Source of the DNA: Paracamarosporium sp. OC-R06-R3 | Taxonomy: Eukaryota > Ascomycota > Dothideomycetes > Pleosporales > Didymosphaeriaceae | Direction of reading: 5' to 3' | Assembly (NCBI GenBank): GCA_019828545.1 | Contig: JACVRA010000160.1 | Coordinates: 1,163 to 65,162, forward strand | DNA: 64,000 bases | Shown: piece by piece, positions 11,123 through 22,692 of the stretch | Layout: every line of letters starts with the position of its first letter | Numbering within the stretch: position 1 is the stretch's first letter | Program-made: the position numbers and the translations under genes | The notes under the pieces: generated by a model | Databases searched by the model: none | What the model was told of the DNA's origin: nothing | What the model saw: only the letters and a program-made list of their open reading frames with translations

Positions 11123-13410
11123 ATGGTAACGAACTGTATTCCGTGGTTCAGATCCTTGATCTCTTCCTCCTCGTCTAATTACACGGGTGTGAATTCAAAG
11201 GCACCTGCAACACCTCTTCTGACCCCGTATAAGTACACGCCGTTGAACACGGATAAATCGGAAATTAGGCTCATCCATCTAGCGCCTGGTAAGCCTGAGG
11301 ATCCAATTGCTTTCAGCATTACACATGCTGCTCTCATCATACCCGAGGAGCCGCCCAAAGACAGCCGACTACCTATCGAAGAGTTGCAGAAAACGCTTCC
11401 GGATAGTTGGTCTGCAAAAGAGACACTGGACGGGAGATATCTGTTCGTGGCCATGGGCTATGGTACGCCGAACTCATGGAATCACCCGGATCCATCCTTT
11501 GATCGGTCGCTGTATGAAGTCCCAAAGTCCTCAACCCAGGAACCGTACGAGCCAGAGTACGAAGCTTTATCGTATACATGGGGCTCGAGCGAAAACCCAG
11601 TAATGGCACTTGTGGAGACCTTGGACGATCATGGCATCGCGGCCCAGAAGCAAACACTGCTCATTGGCCAAAATCTGTCGTGCGCGCTCAGATATCTTCG
11701 CTTGCTAGAACGATCTCGTACGCTGTGGGTGGACGCTGTTTGTATAAACCAACAGGACATCAATGAGAAAAACACTCAGGTTCCACGCATGGCTGATATT
11801 TACTCGCTAGCAAAGACTGTTATCATATGGTTGGGGCCTGAAGGGGACAAGAGCACTCAAGCATTGAGCACAATGAAATATTTCGCGCAACAAGTCGAAG
11901 TCACAACCGATAGCACCATCGGCGACAGTCCAGGAGCTAAAGAGAAAAGATGGTGGCATATGGATTCTTCATTACCATATGATGACTCGACCTGGACAGC
12001 AATATCGTCTCTGTTCCACCGCGCATGGTTCACACGCATCTGGGTACTACAGGAAGCGATGCTTTCTTCAAACGCTGTCGTGCAATGCGGAGAGGACTCA
12101 ACGGAGTGGCTCTCTCTCCGTAAAGCCATCGTTGTGCTTGCTCAGAAAACGACACTTCCAGGCGATTTAAATGGTTTCTTTATGTGGTATTCCCGCGCTC
12201 TCAAACACCCAACACATCATACCTTGCAGGGCCTGTTGTTGTGGACAGTAAATCAAGAGTGCACAGATCCTAGGGATAAGATTTATGGTATCCTTAGCAT
12301 AATGTCTCCCAAGCTGAGAAGGGAGATCACGGTCGATTACAACATGGGTGTGGTGGATGTGTATAAAGACGCAGTTTTGGCTCACATGCGTTTCTCCAAG
12401 CGGGTGGATCTACTTCGAGATTGTCAGCCGAAGACTCGTATGAAGGATTGTCCGTCATGGGTGCCAAGTTGGGCGCCTGGAACTAGTTACTACCCCAATC
12501 TCCAAGGTTATAGACGGCATGTTTCGGGTTACTCAGCTATTCAGGTCGAGTACCATGCTCCGAATGACTTACACGTCTTAGGGGTCACTAGTGATGTTGT
12601 TGCTACTGCTACTAGACTCGGCGGCAGGATACATGACATTTGCAAGGCAATTCGCCAGTGTGAGCCGCACGGACTCTTCTCCCAGGACTACGTCGGTGGA
12701 GGTACATTGCTGGATGCATTCATCGAGGTAATTGTAAAAGGGCAGATCCAAGACAGATTCACGTTTTCCACTGGATTCCCTAAATTACATCATCTGCGCT
12801 GTGGATACAAAGATGTAGAATCTGGTACCGCGTCTCTGCTCAATGTCCTCGAGGGTTTCAAACAGGTCCTAGAATCTGAAGAATCCTGGATATTCACGAC
12901 GCAGGACGGATACTTGGGCGCCACACCATCTGAGGTCAAGCCAGGTAACTCATCACGCTATTCCCGTCCTCCGACCCTAATTTGATCTCAGGTGACATCG
13001 TCAGCGTACTACTAGGATGCGACTATCCGCTCCTTCTTCGTCCACTGTCGCCCATCGCAAAATACAACGTCGTGGGATCCTGCTTCGTCCCTGGCATCAT
13101 GGACGGAGAAAATCTTCTGGGCAGACTGATGAAGCCTTGGAGACTGCAGATGGCGCCCGGCTCCATGGGGATCACACTGCCATGTTTTCATAATGACGAC
13201 AGCAAGATAGTCACCAGGGAGGACCCTAGGCTCCCACCTCTGCCGCCCGCGTGGGAGTTTACGGGGAGGAAACGCGGGCAGGACGATCCGTGGTCGTTTT
13301 GCGAGTTTCGAAATGGAGATACGGGGGAACTGATTAATCACGATCCAAGGATGGCACCGGAGGTTTTGAGGGGACGGGGCGTGGAGCTTCGGACGTTCGA
13401 ATTGGTGTAG
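11123..13410 (+). CDS. HET-domain (heterokaryon incompatibility) protein
   Basis: Two exons, 11123-12944 and 12992-13410, encode 746 residues. The 47-nt intron begins GTAACT, ends CTCAG and carries a CTAAT branch-like site; joining gives KPG|DIVSV without changing frame. The HET domain starts near residue 147 with YEALSYTWGS and continues with LWVDAVCINQQD and RMADIYSLAKTVIIWLG, the standard blocks of the family. HET proteins trigger cell death when genetically different hyphae fuse, and more broadly act as signalling domains in fungal immunity. No NACHT, ankyrin or WD40 domain is attached; the C-terminal half is the usual poorly conserved region. The gene is the first intact one beside the RIP block, a common position for such fast-evolving genes. 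The specific incompatibility partner cannot be told from sequence. Confidence 0.9.
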
Positions 13411-15721
13411 GGAAATTTTTGGTCCTAACTCCTTAACATCAGGAGACTCTCTCCCACCAATGGTTCTAGATTGAATAATACCTCTTGAATTCAACTCGCA
13501 CTAGGCATTGCGCATGTTTGATGCCACGACCCGAATTTCCTCGCGCACTAACACCGGAGTACTTGAACCATATTCATAGAGTCATGTAACGGGTCGCTCA
13601 ATCACTTGACCGTTACTCATCCTATATCGTTCCGAGATCATCACATGTGGCGCATTCGCATGTTGCGATTGCTAGTATCCTACTTATAGTTCCTCACTAA
13701 GTAAAAACTATATAGCTATAGACAGGACTAGAATTACATTTTAAGCTATCCAGGTAAATTATTTAGGCTCAAAAACAAGACAAGCGGAACGAGAGAGATC
13801 TTAAGGTCGTCTAAGAATATAATTATGATGCCCAAATCCTGGTAGTCTTCTAAAAGAAACGCTTAATTCTTACCCTGAATGCTACGAGCCGCCGTCTTTC
13901 GAACGGCTTCTTAGATGATGCGATTGATATATACAATGCATTTAACTCTCTGCCATAACTATTACTTAGACCTTGTTGGTAGAAGTCAGGGTCGTTGCCC
14001 TTAAAGCTTCTATAAGGGTATAGGGTTACAGGGATCCTAGCTACAGAGTTGTTTACACTTTATTGGTTTGTGTCAATCTATTGTGCCCCGATTGCATATA
14101 GACATGCTGAGATGTAAGGATGTTTACTGGGTAGTGGGCTGCACCTTGTTGAATTAGAGTGGCTGAATTGAAGTTTCTGAAGCTCAATGACGATTGTTCT
14201 GGCCCTGATATTTTAAAGTTCAAGAACATTGACACGCCTTGCGTAGTGTTGGTGCTAAAGGAATTGTTGTTGCAACATGTAGGGTTGCGGTTGCAGTTGA
14301 GGGGGGATTCCCTATAGGTACGGCACCGTTGAACCATATAGCAGAGCAATATATGTCTTTGAGAATATTATCTGCGTCTCGCTAGACGGACTGTAAACAA
14401 GAAAGGCATGGTAGGCGGCATTTAGTGCTTTGGGTTCTATCCTATTCACGCATGTCGGGAGACACTATACAAAGGTTAGAGAACCAGGGATAGCACTTAG
14501 TTTTAACAACTTACTGTTGTTTTCTTGTTCTTGTGGTACTCGCATATGTTTCCTCGACTTTTTGGCAAGTTGAGCACGTTCTATAGATAACAACTATTAA
14601 TAGGTACAGCCCCAGCTCCAAGCAATGCCACTTGGCGAGGTGAGTATTCATGCTAGTCATGTCTAAGACAGTATGGCAATAGCTAGTGCCAGTAATAACC
14701 GATTAATTGCGCAAATTAGCGTTCGTGGAGTCGTATTATTGCTTAAATATGCTTCTCTAATAGCCCTCTACATCGCGTCCTGAAGAGTTTTTTCTTGCGG
14801 GTACTTATGGAATGGCGCAATACGTATCTCTAGAGGTTCTAGAGGTGGCTACCACTAAAGTAGTTATTAGTGTGTAGTATTTTGTAGGAGCAGTAACTAA
14901 ATACTTCGTTCTCGTTAGACATTTTGTTGCTAACCCGCCTTTAGTAGGTTGTTACCCTCAACCAAGGCGGCTGTATAAGCTAATCGCGTAATGGAATATC
15001 AAACAAAAGAAGAGAGAGAAATGGCCTACTTCTTAAACAAGTGTTCTTATATCCTTTCAGCCTATCAAACATTAATGCTGCCATAGTTGTCCTAGTGAAA
15101 GAAAAGGGGTATATTCTAACAGGGAAGGCTCCCATCCCTCTCTGTTTCTAGGCCCAACTATCCGGCCTTGTACATATTTTCATTGGGTTTATTATTTGCG
15201 TTCTGAAATCCTATCGATTGTGTTATATTAATTTAGTTAAGGCCTTACACAAACAACACCGAGTGCCAAGGTTACACTAAAAAGCCACATCAACAGCATT
15301 AAGCTCTAATAAGGGCGAAAAGCTAAGCCTCTAGCAGAAATTATTGCATTTCTAGCCTTGAAATGCACACAGTTTAGTTATCGGCCTTACAGCTCTCGTG
15401 AATTAGGGTAGCTATATTTAGACCCGAAATTGCACGTCCTTCGTATGCGTCCGAGATGTGTTCCTGCATAATTTCAACTTGACATTGTCATGCTAATAAG
15501 GGCTTGGGGGTGAAACTGTTGCCTTCTAAACTTCTTGCTTGCTAGCAACATAAAGTGTAGCTCATTATCTCTCCATTTCGCTCTTTTCTAATGATTCGAA
15601 AATCAGAACACTCCAAAACGTTTTAGACCATCACTAGCTTGTCAGATACACCTATCGACCCCGATCCAAACAGTTTCTTACTAATGTTCAATCTATCAAC
15701 GTGCCTAGCACGCAAACCTGA
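13411..15721. other. Gene-free spacer
   Basis: No frame longer than about 100 codons and none with family features. Composition is moderately AT-rich (for example 13,680-13,760 and 13,900-14,000) but not RIP-extreme. It may hold old repeat remnants, but no terminal repeats or transposase motifs were recognised. Confidence 0.5.
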
Positions 15722-16320
15722 TCCGCCATCTTTCCATCAAGTAGACCACACAGCAATATCGAGAGCATCGATGGCCGACTAAGCACAGGTCTGATCCTGC
15801 CTGCTACATATTTTGTTGGTCACCCATGCGTGTCTGGTGATCACAAAAACTTCACTGCCTCGCCGAATTGGACGAGGATCGCTACTACCACAGCTTCTGC
15901 TAACAACTTATCTCTGTACACCAACTCAAGTGCTCCCTCAACCTTCGTCAACTTATCTATAGCCGTCTTTTCGCCCTTTTCTAGTGATGACCACGTAAGC
16001 AGTACTGGAGATCTGCGAGCTGTCATCGTTTTGTTCATCGCCTTCGTTGTAGCTGCTTATACGAGTTTTGGACTATTTCTTGCCGACGGGAACCCCTCCG
16101 GTTGCCACAAAATCGCGTTTTTTTATGCAGTTCTGTTGTTGTTTTAGCCGTCTACGTGATCGCTTTCTACCGTCTCGCTATATTCCGGCAGTTGCAGCAT
16201 TGGATGCCATACTCGGGATGGTTCGAACATGACGACGATGGAGAGACATTAATGGAGAGCTTTGAACAACTGATGTCGGTGATATTACTATTTTTGCCGT
16301 TCCTCGCTTTGGTGGAATAG
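15722..16320 (+). pseudogene. Possible membrane-protein gene, start missing
   Basis: A frame is open from 15722 and encodes a Thr/Ser/Asn-rich segment with several N-x-S/T sites. It is followed by a hydrophobic helix (VIVLFIAFVVAAYTSFGLFL, around 16020-16080). The frame stops at 16147, but the next frame continues plausibly with a second hydrophobic stretch, a Trp/Tyr-containing loop and a third one ending in LFLPFLALVE at 16320. A 47-nt intron 16101-16147 (GTTGCC...TTTTAG) would join them, though its donor is weak. No ATG exists in the open part before the conserved-looking segment; the ATG at 15771 meets a stop after three codons. It may be a real gene with an unseen first exon, or a decayed one. 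The family is not recognised. Confidence 0.35.
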
Positions 16321-16951
16321 TCATCTAGTGAGTCTGCATCTTTTCTCGCCTGCTTAAAAGCAACTTTTCTATATTTCATACTTTTCTGTTTTCCTTCGCA
16401 TGGATGAAAAAGACTAACATGATGTTACACCCTCAGGCACAAAACCATCATACCAGACGAACAATGATGATAATGGGAGCACCAACTCGCAGATTCCTTT
16501 CCACCAGTACAATACCTGACTGACTATTCTTGCTTTATTATCTTCACTCATTTTTCTTTCGCAGAGATACTAGACGGTATAGCTGTAGTCTACGGTTTCC
16601 ATTCACACTAGATGGGACGAAGATCATATCAAATTTACTTATATTAGAAAGCTTACAGCTCAGCAACGCACAAAATACGTAGGGCAGGTCAGTTATGGTA
16701 TTTCCCTAACGATTGTCACAGACCTCTAATGTTGTTATAGGGACAAATAGATCTAATAAATACACTGTAATTGGCAAAAGGCGCTACACGCAGACAGAGA
16801 TGAAACCACTACGATATTAATTTTCATGATCACAAAACGCTAGGCTGGTCCAGTGCGGAAGAGCAGCACAGGCGCCATCTTGTAGATATAATGTTCTCAT
16901 GCTTTCTCATAGCTGTCCATTACAGTATATCTGCCAATAAAATAGTCAACA
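16321..16951. other. Spacer between the putative membrane gene and aquaporin
   Basis: No coding feature recognised. It should contain the 3' end of the aquaporin transcript, which comes from the minus strand. Confidence 0.5.
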
Positions 16952-18649
16952 TTATGCGTTCCCCATATTTGCTCTCTTATCTGGCGACGTTGCTTCTGAA
17001 GGTGCGTAGCCCTGTTGTACAGGACTGTGCATATCACTCATCGAAGCCACCGTTGAGAGGGTTAGACCAGGATTTACCCTCTTATCTGGCTCATCCACCA
17101 TATCAAGCACCGACGTTGCACGGCTACTGTAGAACCCACCCTCCTCAGCCTGCCTCATTGTTTCAAGAGACGCTTGCGCTTGCCCATCGGCGGGATGTGG
17201 ATATCCTAACGACTGTAGTACCTTGGCCGTTGTTAAGCGCTGCTTTTCTCTAACCTCGTGGTTTGGGTTTTTGGTTGGATCGTTATCATCGTCTCCGTCT
17301 TGCCCCGGATTCGCCATTTCATACTCCAGCATCTTAATGAATTTATAGAATCCGATAGCAAGGAGACTGCCGATACCAGGCCCAACCCAATATATCCAGT
17401 GTTCGGAATCATACATGTTTGTTACAATGCAAGGTCCAAGACTGCGTGCCGGGTTCAGTGATCCACCAGTATAGTATACGCCAACCAACTCTGCAACAAA
17501 CAGTGCCAGGCCTATTCCTACAGGTGCAATGAACGTAGACTTGTGCTTCTCTTTCGCAAGCATGAGGATAGTAAACACGAGTTCAGCAGTCATCAATGCC
17601 TCGATGAAAACACCCTGAGCTAGTGATGTACCTTCGGAAAGAGTGGTCCTGACGTTCAACGGCGTGGGAAACATAGCAAGAACCAGGGCTGAAGCAGTAA
17701 CGCTGCCGATTATTTGTGACAAGAATAGACATATCGCACGAGTAGCACCAACAGCACCGGTTGCCCATAAAGCAAGTGTCACCTGAAAATCTGTTAGTAT
17801 TTGCGGACTTGTAAATCTGGAAGTATGTGAACTTACCGCTGGATTGAATAAGCCCCCAGATATCCGAAAGAATATCCACACGTTGACCATCAAGCTAAAG
17901 CCAAACGATACGGAAATATACAGCATGACAATAGGACTGAAACCCGCTGTAGCATTAGTCGTCGTTGACTCGGCAGGCGTGTTGGAGTGAGCATTGGCAA
18001 CCTGAGTGCCAGCGAACGCGAAGAACAAGAACAATGTGGTCCCAACCCATTCGCCTAACGACGCGACAAACATGTTCTTGACCTCACTATTCATCCACAT
18101 CGTCCACGGAAGTCCCAAGTAGATGTTTGTTGCCTCCGTAGTAGGTCCACCCGGACCTGCTTGGGTTTGTTTTCGCCCAAGTCTTGGTGGAGCGTAGCCG
18201 AATCGATTGTCCCCAATGATATCGGCGTAATTATACGGCATTTCACCACTGGCTCGCCAAGAATTTCGTACGCTAAATGGCGGAGCTCCTTGACGGGCTT
18301 GCTTTTGTTGCTCTTTCATGTCATAGAAAGACAGGGGCCGACCACGTTGTGCCATAAACTGGGATGGCGCAGGACTGTGATCGAAATATGAGGCGTTCAC
18401 ATTGTTGTCTGCTTCGTCCGAATTATTGTCAATGTTGTGTATTTGCAAGCTGTTGGTCCGTTTAGGTACAGGTTTTTTACCCAGATAAGGTGATCTTGAC
18501 GTTTTGACAGTATCCAACGATTTGCGGATGGTATCATCAGTGAGTGATGACGCAGACGGCGTCACTCGACGGGTCGAAGCTGGCGGTGTATTGATCATAG
18601 GCGTTGTTGAAGATGTACCAAGCATAGTCCGCTCGGGCGTAGGCTGCAT
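16952..18649 (-). CDS. Aquaporin / aquaglyceroporin (MIP family)
   Basis: Two exons, 18649-17837 and 17782-16952, encode 547 residues. The 54-nt intron (GTAAGT...TTTTCAG) is a multiple of three and contains no stop, so the frame also reads straight through it. Splicing restores GGLFNPA|VTLALW, the first NPA box. The second box is GGSLNPARSLGP with the selectivity-filter Arg. Six membrane helices lie roughly between residues 190 and 440, starting at EWVGTTLFLFFAFAG. Both ends are long, soluble and low in order: about 185 residues at the N-terminus and about 100 at the C-terminus, as in several fungal aquaglyceroporins. It should conduct water and possibly glycerol across the plasma membrane. 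Whether it passes glycerol cannot be decided from what is visible. Confidence 0.92.
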   Translation of the reverse strand: MQPTPERTMLGTSSTTPMINTPPASTRRVTPSASSLTDDTIRKSLDTVKTSRSPYLGKKPVPKRTNSLQIHNIDNNSDEADNNVNASYFDHSPAPSQFMAQRGRPLSFYDMKEQQKQARQGAPPFSVRNSWRASGEMPYNYADIIGDNRFGYAPPRLGRKQTQAGPGGPTTEATNIYLGLPWTMWMNSEVKNMFVASLGEWVGTTLFLFFAFAGTQVANAHSNTPAESTTTNATAGFSPIVMLYISVSFGFSLMVNVWIFFRISGGLFNPAVSSHTSRFTSPQILTDFQVTLALWATGAVGATRAICLFLSQIIGSVTASALVLAMFPTPLNVRTTLSEGTSLAQGVFIEALMTAELVFTILMLAKEKHKSTFIAPVGIGLALFVAELVGVYYTGGSLNPARSLGPCIVTNMYDSEHWIYWVGPGIGSLLAIGFYKFIKMLEYEMANPGQDGDDDNDPTKNPNHEVREKQRLTTAKVLQSLGYPHPADGQAQASLETMRQAEEGGFYSSRATSVLDMVDEPDKRVNPGLTLSTVASMSDMHSPVQQGYAPSEATSPDKRANMGNA

Positions 18650-20813
18650 CGTAGATCTTGGACGATATTCACAAACATATAAACGATGGAAGAGAATTGC
18701 CCTCTGGCGTTACAGTTTTTGCAGCATGCGGGGGTAGAAGGAAAGGAATCGAGTAGTCGAAGAAAGCCTGGGAAGGAGTGAAATTTATCATACTGAGCTC
18801 AGCCCTAGATGCTGTCTAGTCATAGCGTTCCCTAATGATGCGAACTGACAGTTCGTTGGAGCTGCATCTGGTCCGAGGCCAGATCAACCGTCCTGCATTT
18901 GCCTGTAAACGCCGATTAAGCTAGAGAGGAAGCGCCGGTTGTTACGGATGCCGGAAAATGTTCGAACGTCGCTGTCATCGCCGCAGCGAGGGAACGATGA
19001 GTATGCTAATGGTGACCATTGCGCCTGTCGCCTAACCCCTTCACAAGGACCTCCATCTCATTTCTCTCCCGCCACTTTACCAAAGTTCGAGTGCCTCACT
19101 GACCACAAGACGATCGTAGGAGACAATCAGCGTCTGCTCGTGGAACTGCCACCAATGGGTACTTACGGCACTGGGATGGCCTGCAGCCTCATATTAACTT
19201 GACGGGGTTAAAAAGACGCGTTCATGATGGTGGATGTTGCAGCCTAGGACCGCAGATCCACTTGGACGGTAATCACTCTGCCGAGATCGCTCCGATGGGT
19301 CTATGCGGGCGATCCGTCGATCTAGTGAAACCGCCCGGTTAGCGAAATAGACGGTGCGCAGGCAAAATCTTTATAACCAAACCAAGCTTTGTTTCGAAAA
19401 TAGCATCACCGCTGACTTCACTGCTCGGATCAGACCCGAGCCCAGGCTGCATATGAAACACCCCAGAAGGCTAGGACACCCATCCCTTATGCCTCATTAT
19501 ACCAGATGTTGGCGTAATAACTCCCGTTCGAACTTCCCCAGATTGCGTCATGGGTTTTTGTATTATCTTCTAGGGGGCACTTTCATGGATCCGTAGCTAA
19601 TTAGTTTGACGGAGTCCACGCGTCGGTCAGTCGATCTACGTCTGGGGATTGTATGGATGCCAGAATGCGGCCATAATGCCAACTCAATTGACATCGAAAC
19701 ACGACATGAAAAACTGCCAATTCATATATATATATATATATATATACGATTTTCGGTTGAATTATCAAAGTTGGTTTTTCGACGCGTACTTGTTTGTACC
19801 AAATTTCGCGAGACAAAGTGTGTACGCCGCCCACTGTGCTGCAGCAGACTAACAGAAAACAAGGCACCGCGACGACTTGGTCTTTAGTTGGAATTGCGTT
19901 TGTATCCTATATTCTAAATCGCTAAGGTCGTCTTTAAAGGTGCTAAACAAGCCAACTTGAGGATTGCTACCTACTTTCGGGTGTTGTGGCCTCTCTCAAC
20001 AAGGATAAAAACTAACGCATGTATTGACTGAACCATCGTCCACTGGCTTATATCTAGTGTCTCCATTACATATGACCATCCAGTACAGTTCGGTCACAAA
20101 CTACCTATAGATATGAGCATTGAACACAACCAGAGTTATTGGGAAAGCTCTGACAACTTCCCAAACGTGTCCACTTCGAACTTATTGGTCAGTAGTTTTC
20201 GCGTATCTTCAGTGAGAAGCACTAGCTATCATGCGCATTGATGTATCTAGTAAAATGGTATTGTCATCACCCTCTGTGAAAGCGTAACCATGACCTCATA
20301 AGCCTCATTGAAAGAGCCATGCGCCTCCATGTATATAACCGGTTATATTGATGCTATTGCTATTACTAAAGATGGGATAGGTCTATCCTCGATGAATCAA
20401 TATCCTAGGAGCCTAAGACGATGTAGGTAGATCTAAGTTTATGTAATTGATCCGAACATAACGATCTCTGAATCGATTCCAAAGAGGCGTGGAGAGATTT
20501 AAAGTAAGTAAATCTTCTTACTCGTTGTGCGGACCACATAATTAACCACTCACACCTTACGCAGGAAGATGACAGCACTACTGAACGCACGTAAAGAGGC
20601 TATACGAAGGCAGACTGAGCTATAACCTGCTACATCAAATTGCCCTTTTTAGTGTACAGAAACGTAGACCACGAAGTCAGCAAGGTTATCGGGTCATACG
20701 GTTCGGTTCGGGCGGCTATAAATATGGAAGGGTGCGAAAAGTGGTCAAGAGTGATTGAAACGCATTAGAGGACGCCTATCATTCCGTTACTACAAAATCG
20801 CAGGAACCTGTGT
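18650..20813. other. Gene-free spacer
   Basis: It holds the aquaporin promoter at its left end and the GH5 3' region at its right end. No frame here has family features. A short AT dinucleotide run lies near 19,724-19,746. A TATAAATA stretch at about 20,715 has no plus-strand gene after it. Confidence 0.5.
19724..19746. repeat. (AT)n microsatellite
   Basis: A simple AT dinucleotide run of about 22 bases in an otherwise mixed-composition spacer. Confidence 0.85.
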
Positions 20814-22267
20814 TTAGCTTAGAGATGCCTTTGCCCATGGTTTCCACCACTGTTCGATGCCCTCTGGGAACTGCCACCCGTCCCATTCATAGTTGGTAAG
20901 AGCCCAGGTATCGGGAACGCCCTGGCCGCCGCTTCTTATCCTGTAGCTTCCCGCCAAACTCCACATTGCCCAGCTCACATTATGCTTCGTAGTGAATTGC
21001 CTCAAACAACCCTGCAACGTGTCGTTGAACAATGTTTTATCCTGCGCCGAACCGAACTCGGACAAGATAACTGGAGTTTGCCGTACGGCTTTCAGACAGT
21101 CTCGAGTAATGTCACATGCTGTTGGTGCAGATATGCCTAATGCGTTGAACCCAGACTGGTAGAGCTCGGCCTCTATGATAGGGCAGTTACCGGTGTCAAG
21201 GTTCTCGGACATGCTATAAAGGTGCAGCTCGTAGACGATTTTGTCCGCCCAGGAGTGGTCACCTAAGTCGAATATCACGGGTTCGCGACGGTGGCCATCG
21301 CGGATAGCGTCGCCTTTATAAAGCGGTGCTGTGTTGAGGTTCAGACCGGATGTTCTATCGTAGATATGTATGAGCGCTTTTTATGTAGTAAGATCGAATG
21401 AATGACTTACAGAGCTGACAGGTCTTGATCGTACTGCAAGCCGCTCCAGGTTACCAGAATATCTGGATTAACTGAGTAAATGGCATCTGTGGCTGCGCTG
21501 TAATTGCCCACATATGTTAACCAATTGTACTCCATCGTCGACGTTGGGGCGGTAATGTTGATGGCCCGACGGAGTTCATTTCGGAGAGACATTGAGACCA
21601 CGTTGGGGTGTTTTTTTGCCCAAGTGGCAACATATTGCAGTCCGCGATGCCAGTTCTTGACGGGGAAATTGTAGTCCCCGAACCACGCGTTACCATCAGT
21701 TGCATTACAACACCATTGAGCTTTTCCGACATGTACATCAGGATGGATGTATATTCCTCTTTCCAAAGCCGCTTCAGCAATACGATCCCAAACCTCGAAT
21801 CGACCTGTGTCTTTTGTCCAGCCCTTGTTCTTAGTGACTATCTCTTGTGTAGTTTTACTGCCGTTCTCGTAACCTAGACCTGTGATCATGGCTACCTCAA
21901 GTGAGACATCGCTGCCATTGCGCTCATAGATTTGGTCTATCATCTCGATGGCGTATGTAAGTCGGATGAAGTTGAAACCAACACTCTTTACCAAATCGAG
22001 GATGTCTTCAATGGAACTCCATTCCAAACCTTCAGGAACCATTGTCTCACCAGAACCAGGCCAATTGACCCCCGCCCAGGTTACTGCTTCGCCGCGAGCG
22101 TTGACTACATCCCTGTCTTTGGTTGAAAACGGCCCATAGGGCCAGCTGCCGTTGGCTATAGCTTGTCGTGGGAATACGCCGTCTGCAACGTCGATGGTCG
22201 GCACAATACGATAGGCAATAGTCTGGAAAGCTGTAGCAGCGAGCAGTACAAAAAGACGAGATCCCAT
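20814..22267 (-). CDS. Secreted glycoside hydrolase family 5 (cellulase fold)
   Basis: Two exons, 22267-21411 and 21354-20814, encode 465 residues. The 56-nt intron runs GTAAGT...GATAG and joins ALTSGLNLNT in frame. The N-terminus (MGSRLFVLLAATAFQTIAYR) is a likely signal peptide, so the enzyme is probably secreted. The TIM-barrel blocks include TWAGVNWPGSGE, NFIRLTYAIEM, HPDVHVGKAQWCC, SMSLRNELR with the presumed acid/base Glu, YELHLYSMSE, and VILSEFGSAQ with the presumed nucleophile Glu. These are GH5 hallmarks, although the usual NEP triplet is NEL here. Several N-glycosylation sites are present. The substrate could be a beta-glucan or another plant-wall or fungal-wall polysaccharide; the subfamily cannot be told by eye. 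No carbohydrate-binding module is attached. Confidence 0.88.
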
Positions 22268-22692
22268 TATGATGACAACTGCTCGTGTTTACATGCAATA
22301 ATGGCAGCAAAAATCCTGGATAAGTACCTCCTCGCGGTGCATTCTACCGCTGCCCGCTGTACCCATGCAGGTACGATCTATGGCTTCGCCTGTAGTTTTA
22401 CCCCACAACCCCGCTTAGATTTTATTGCCCGAGCCGGAAGATTCTCCACGAATCAATCATCGTGGTTGGGGTTCGGGATGACAAGGAATAATAAAACAAG
22501 ATCAACCAAGAATTTGATTATGTACCTGCCTCTTCGGGCTTAGATGAGCACGGTATACTAGTAACACCTAAATGACGTAATTCAATAGTGCGTCCGTATT
22601 GCAACACGGTACGAAGTGTACCTGGTCTTTATTACACAAACGACTTCCCACGTCGACCCTTACACCCAGCACTAGGTCTTGCAATACTACTG
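22268..22692. other. Spacer upstream of GH5
   Basis: Should contain the GH5 promoter, on the minus strand. No distinct site was recognised. Confidence 0.45.

Noticed and set aside
18939..19596. Two small plus-strand frames
   Set aside because: Unremarkable composition, no recognisable domain and no continuation by splicing.
20711..20722. TATAAATA as a plus-strand promoter
   Set aside because: The only gene downstream is the GH5 gene on the opposite strand.
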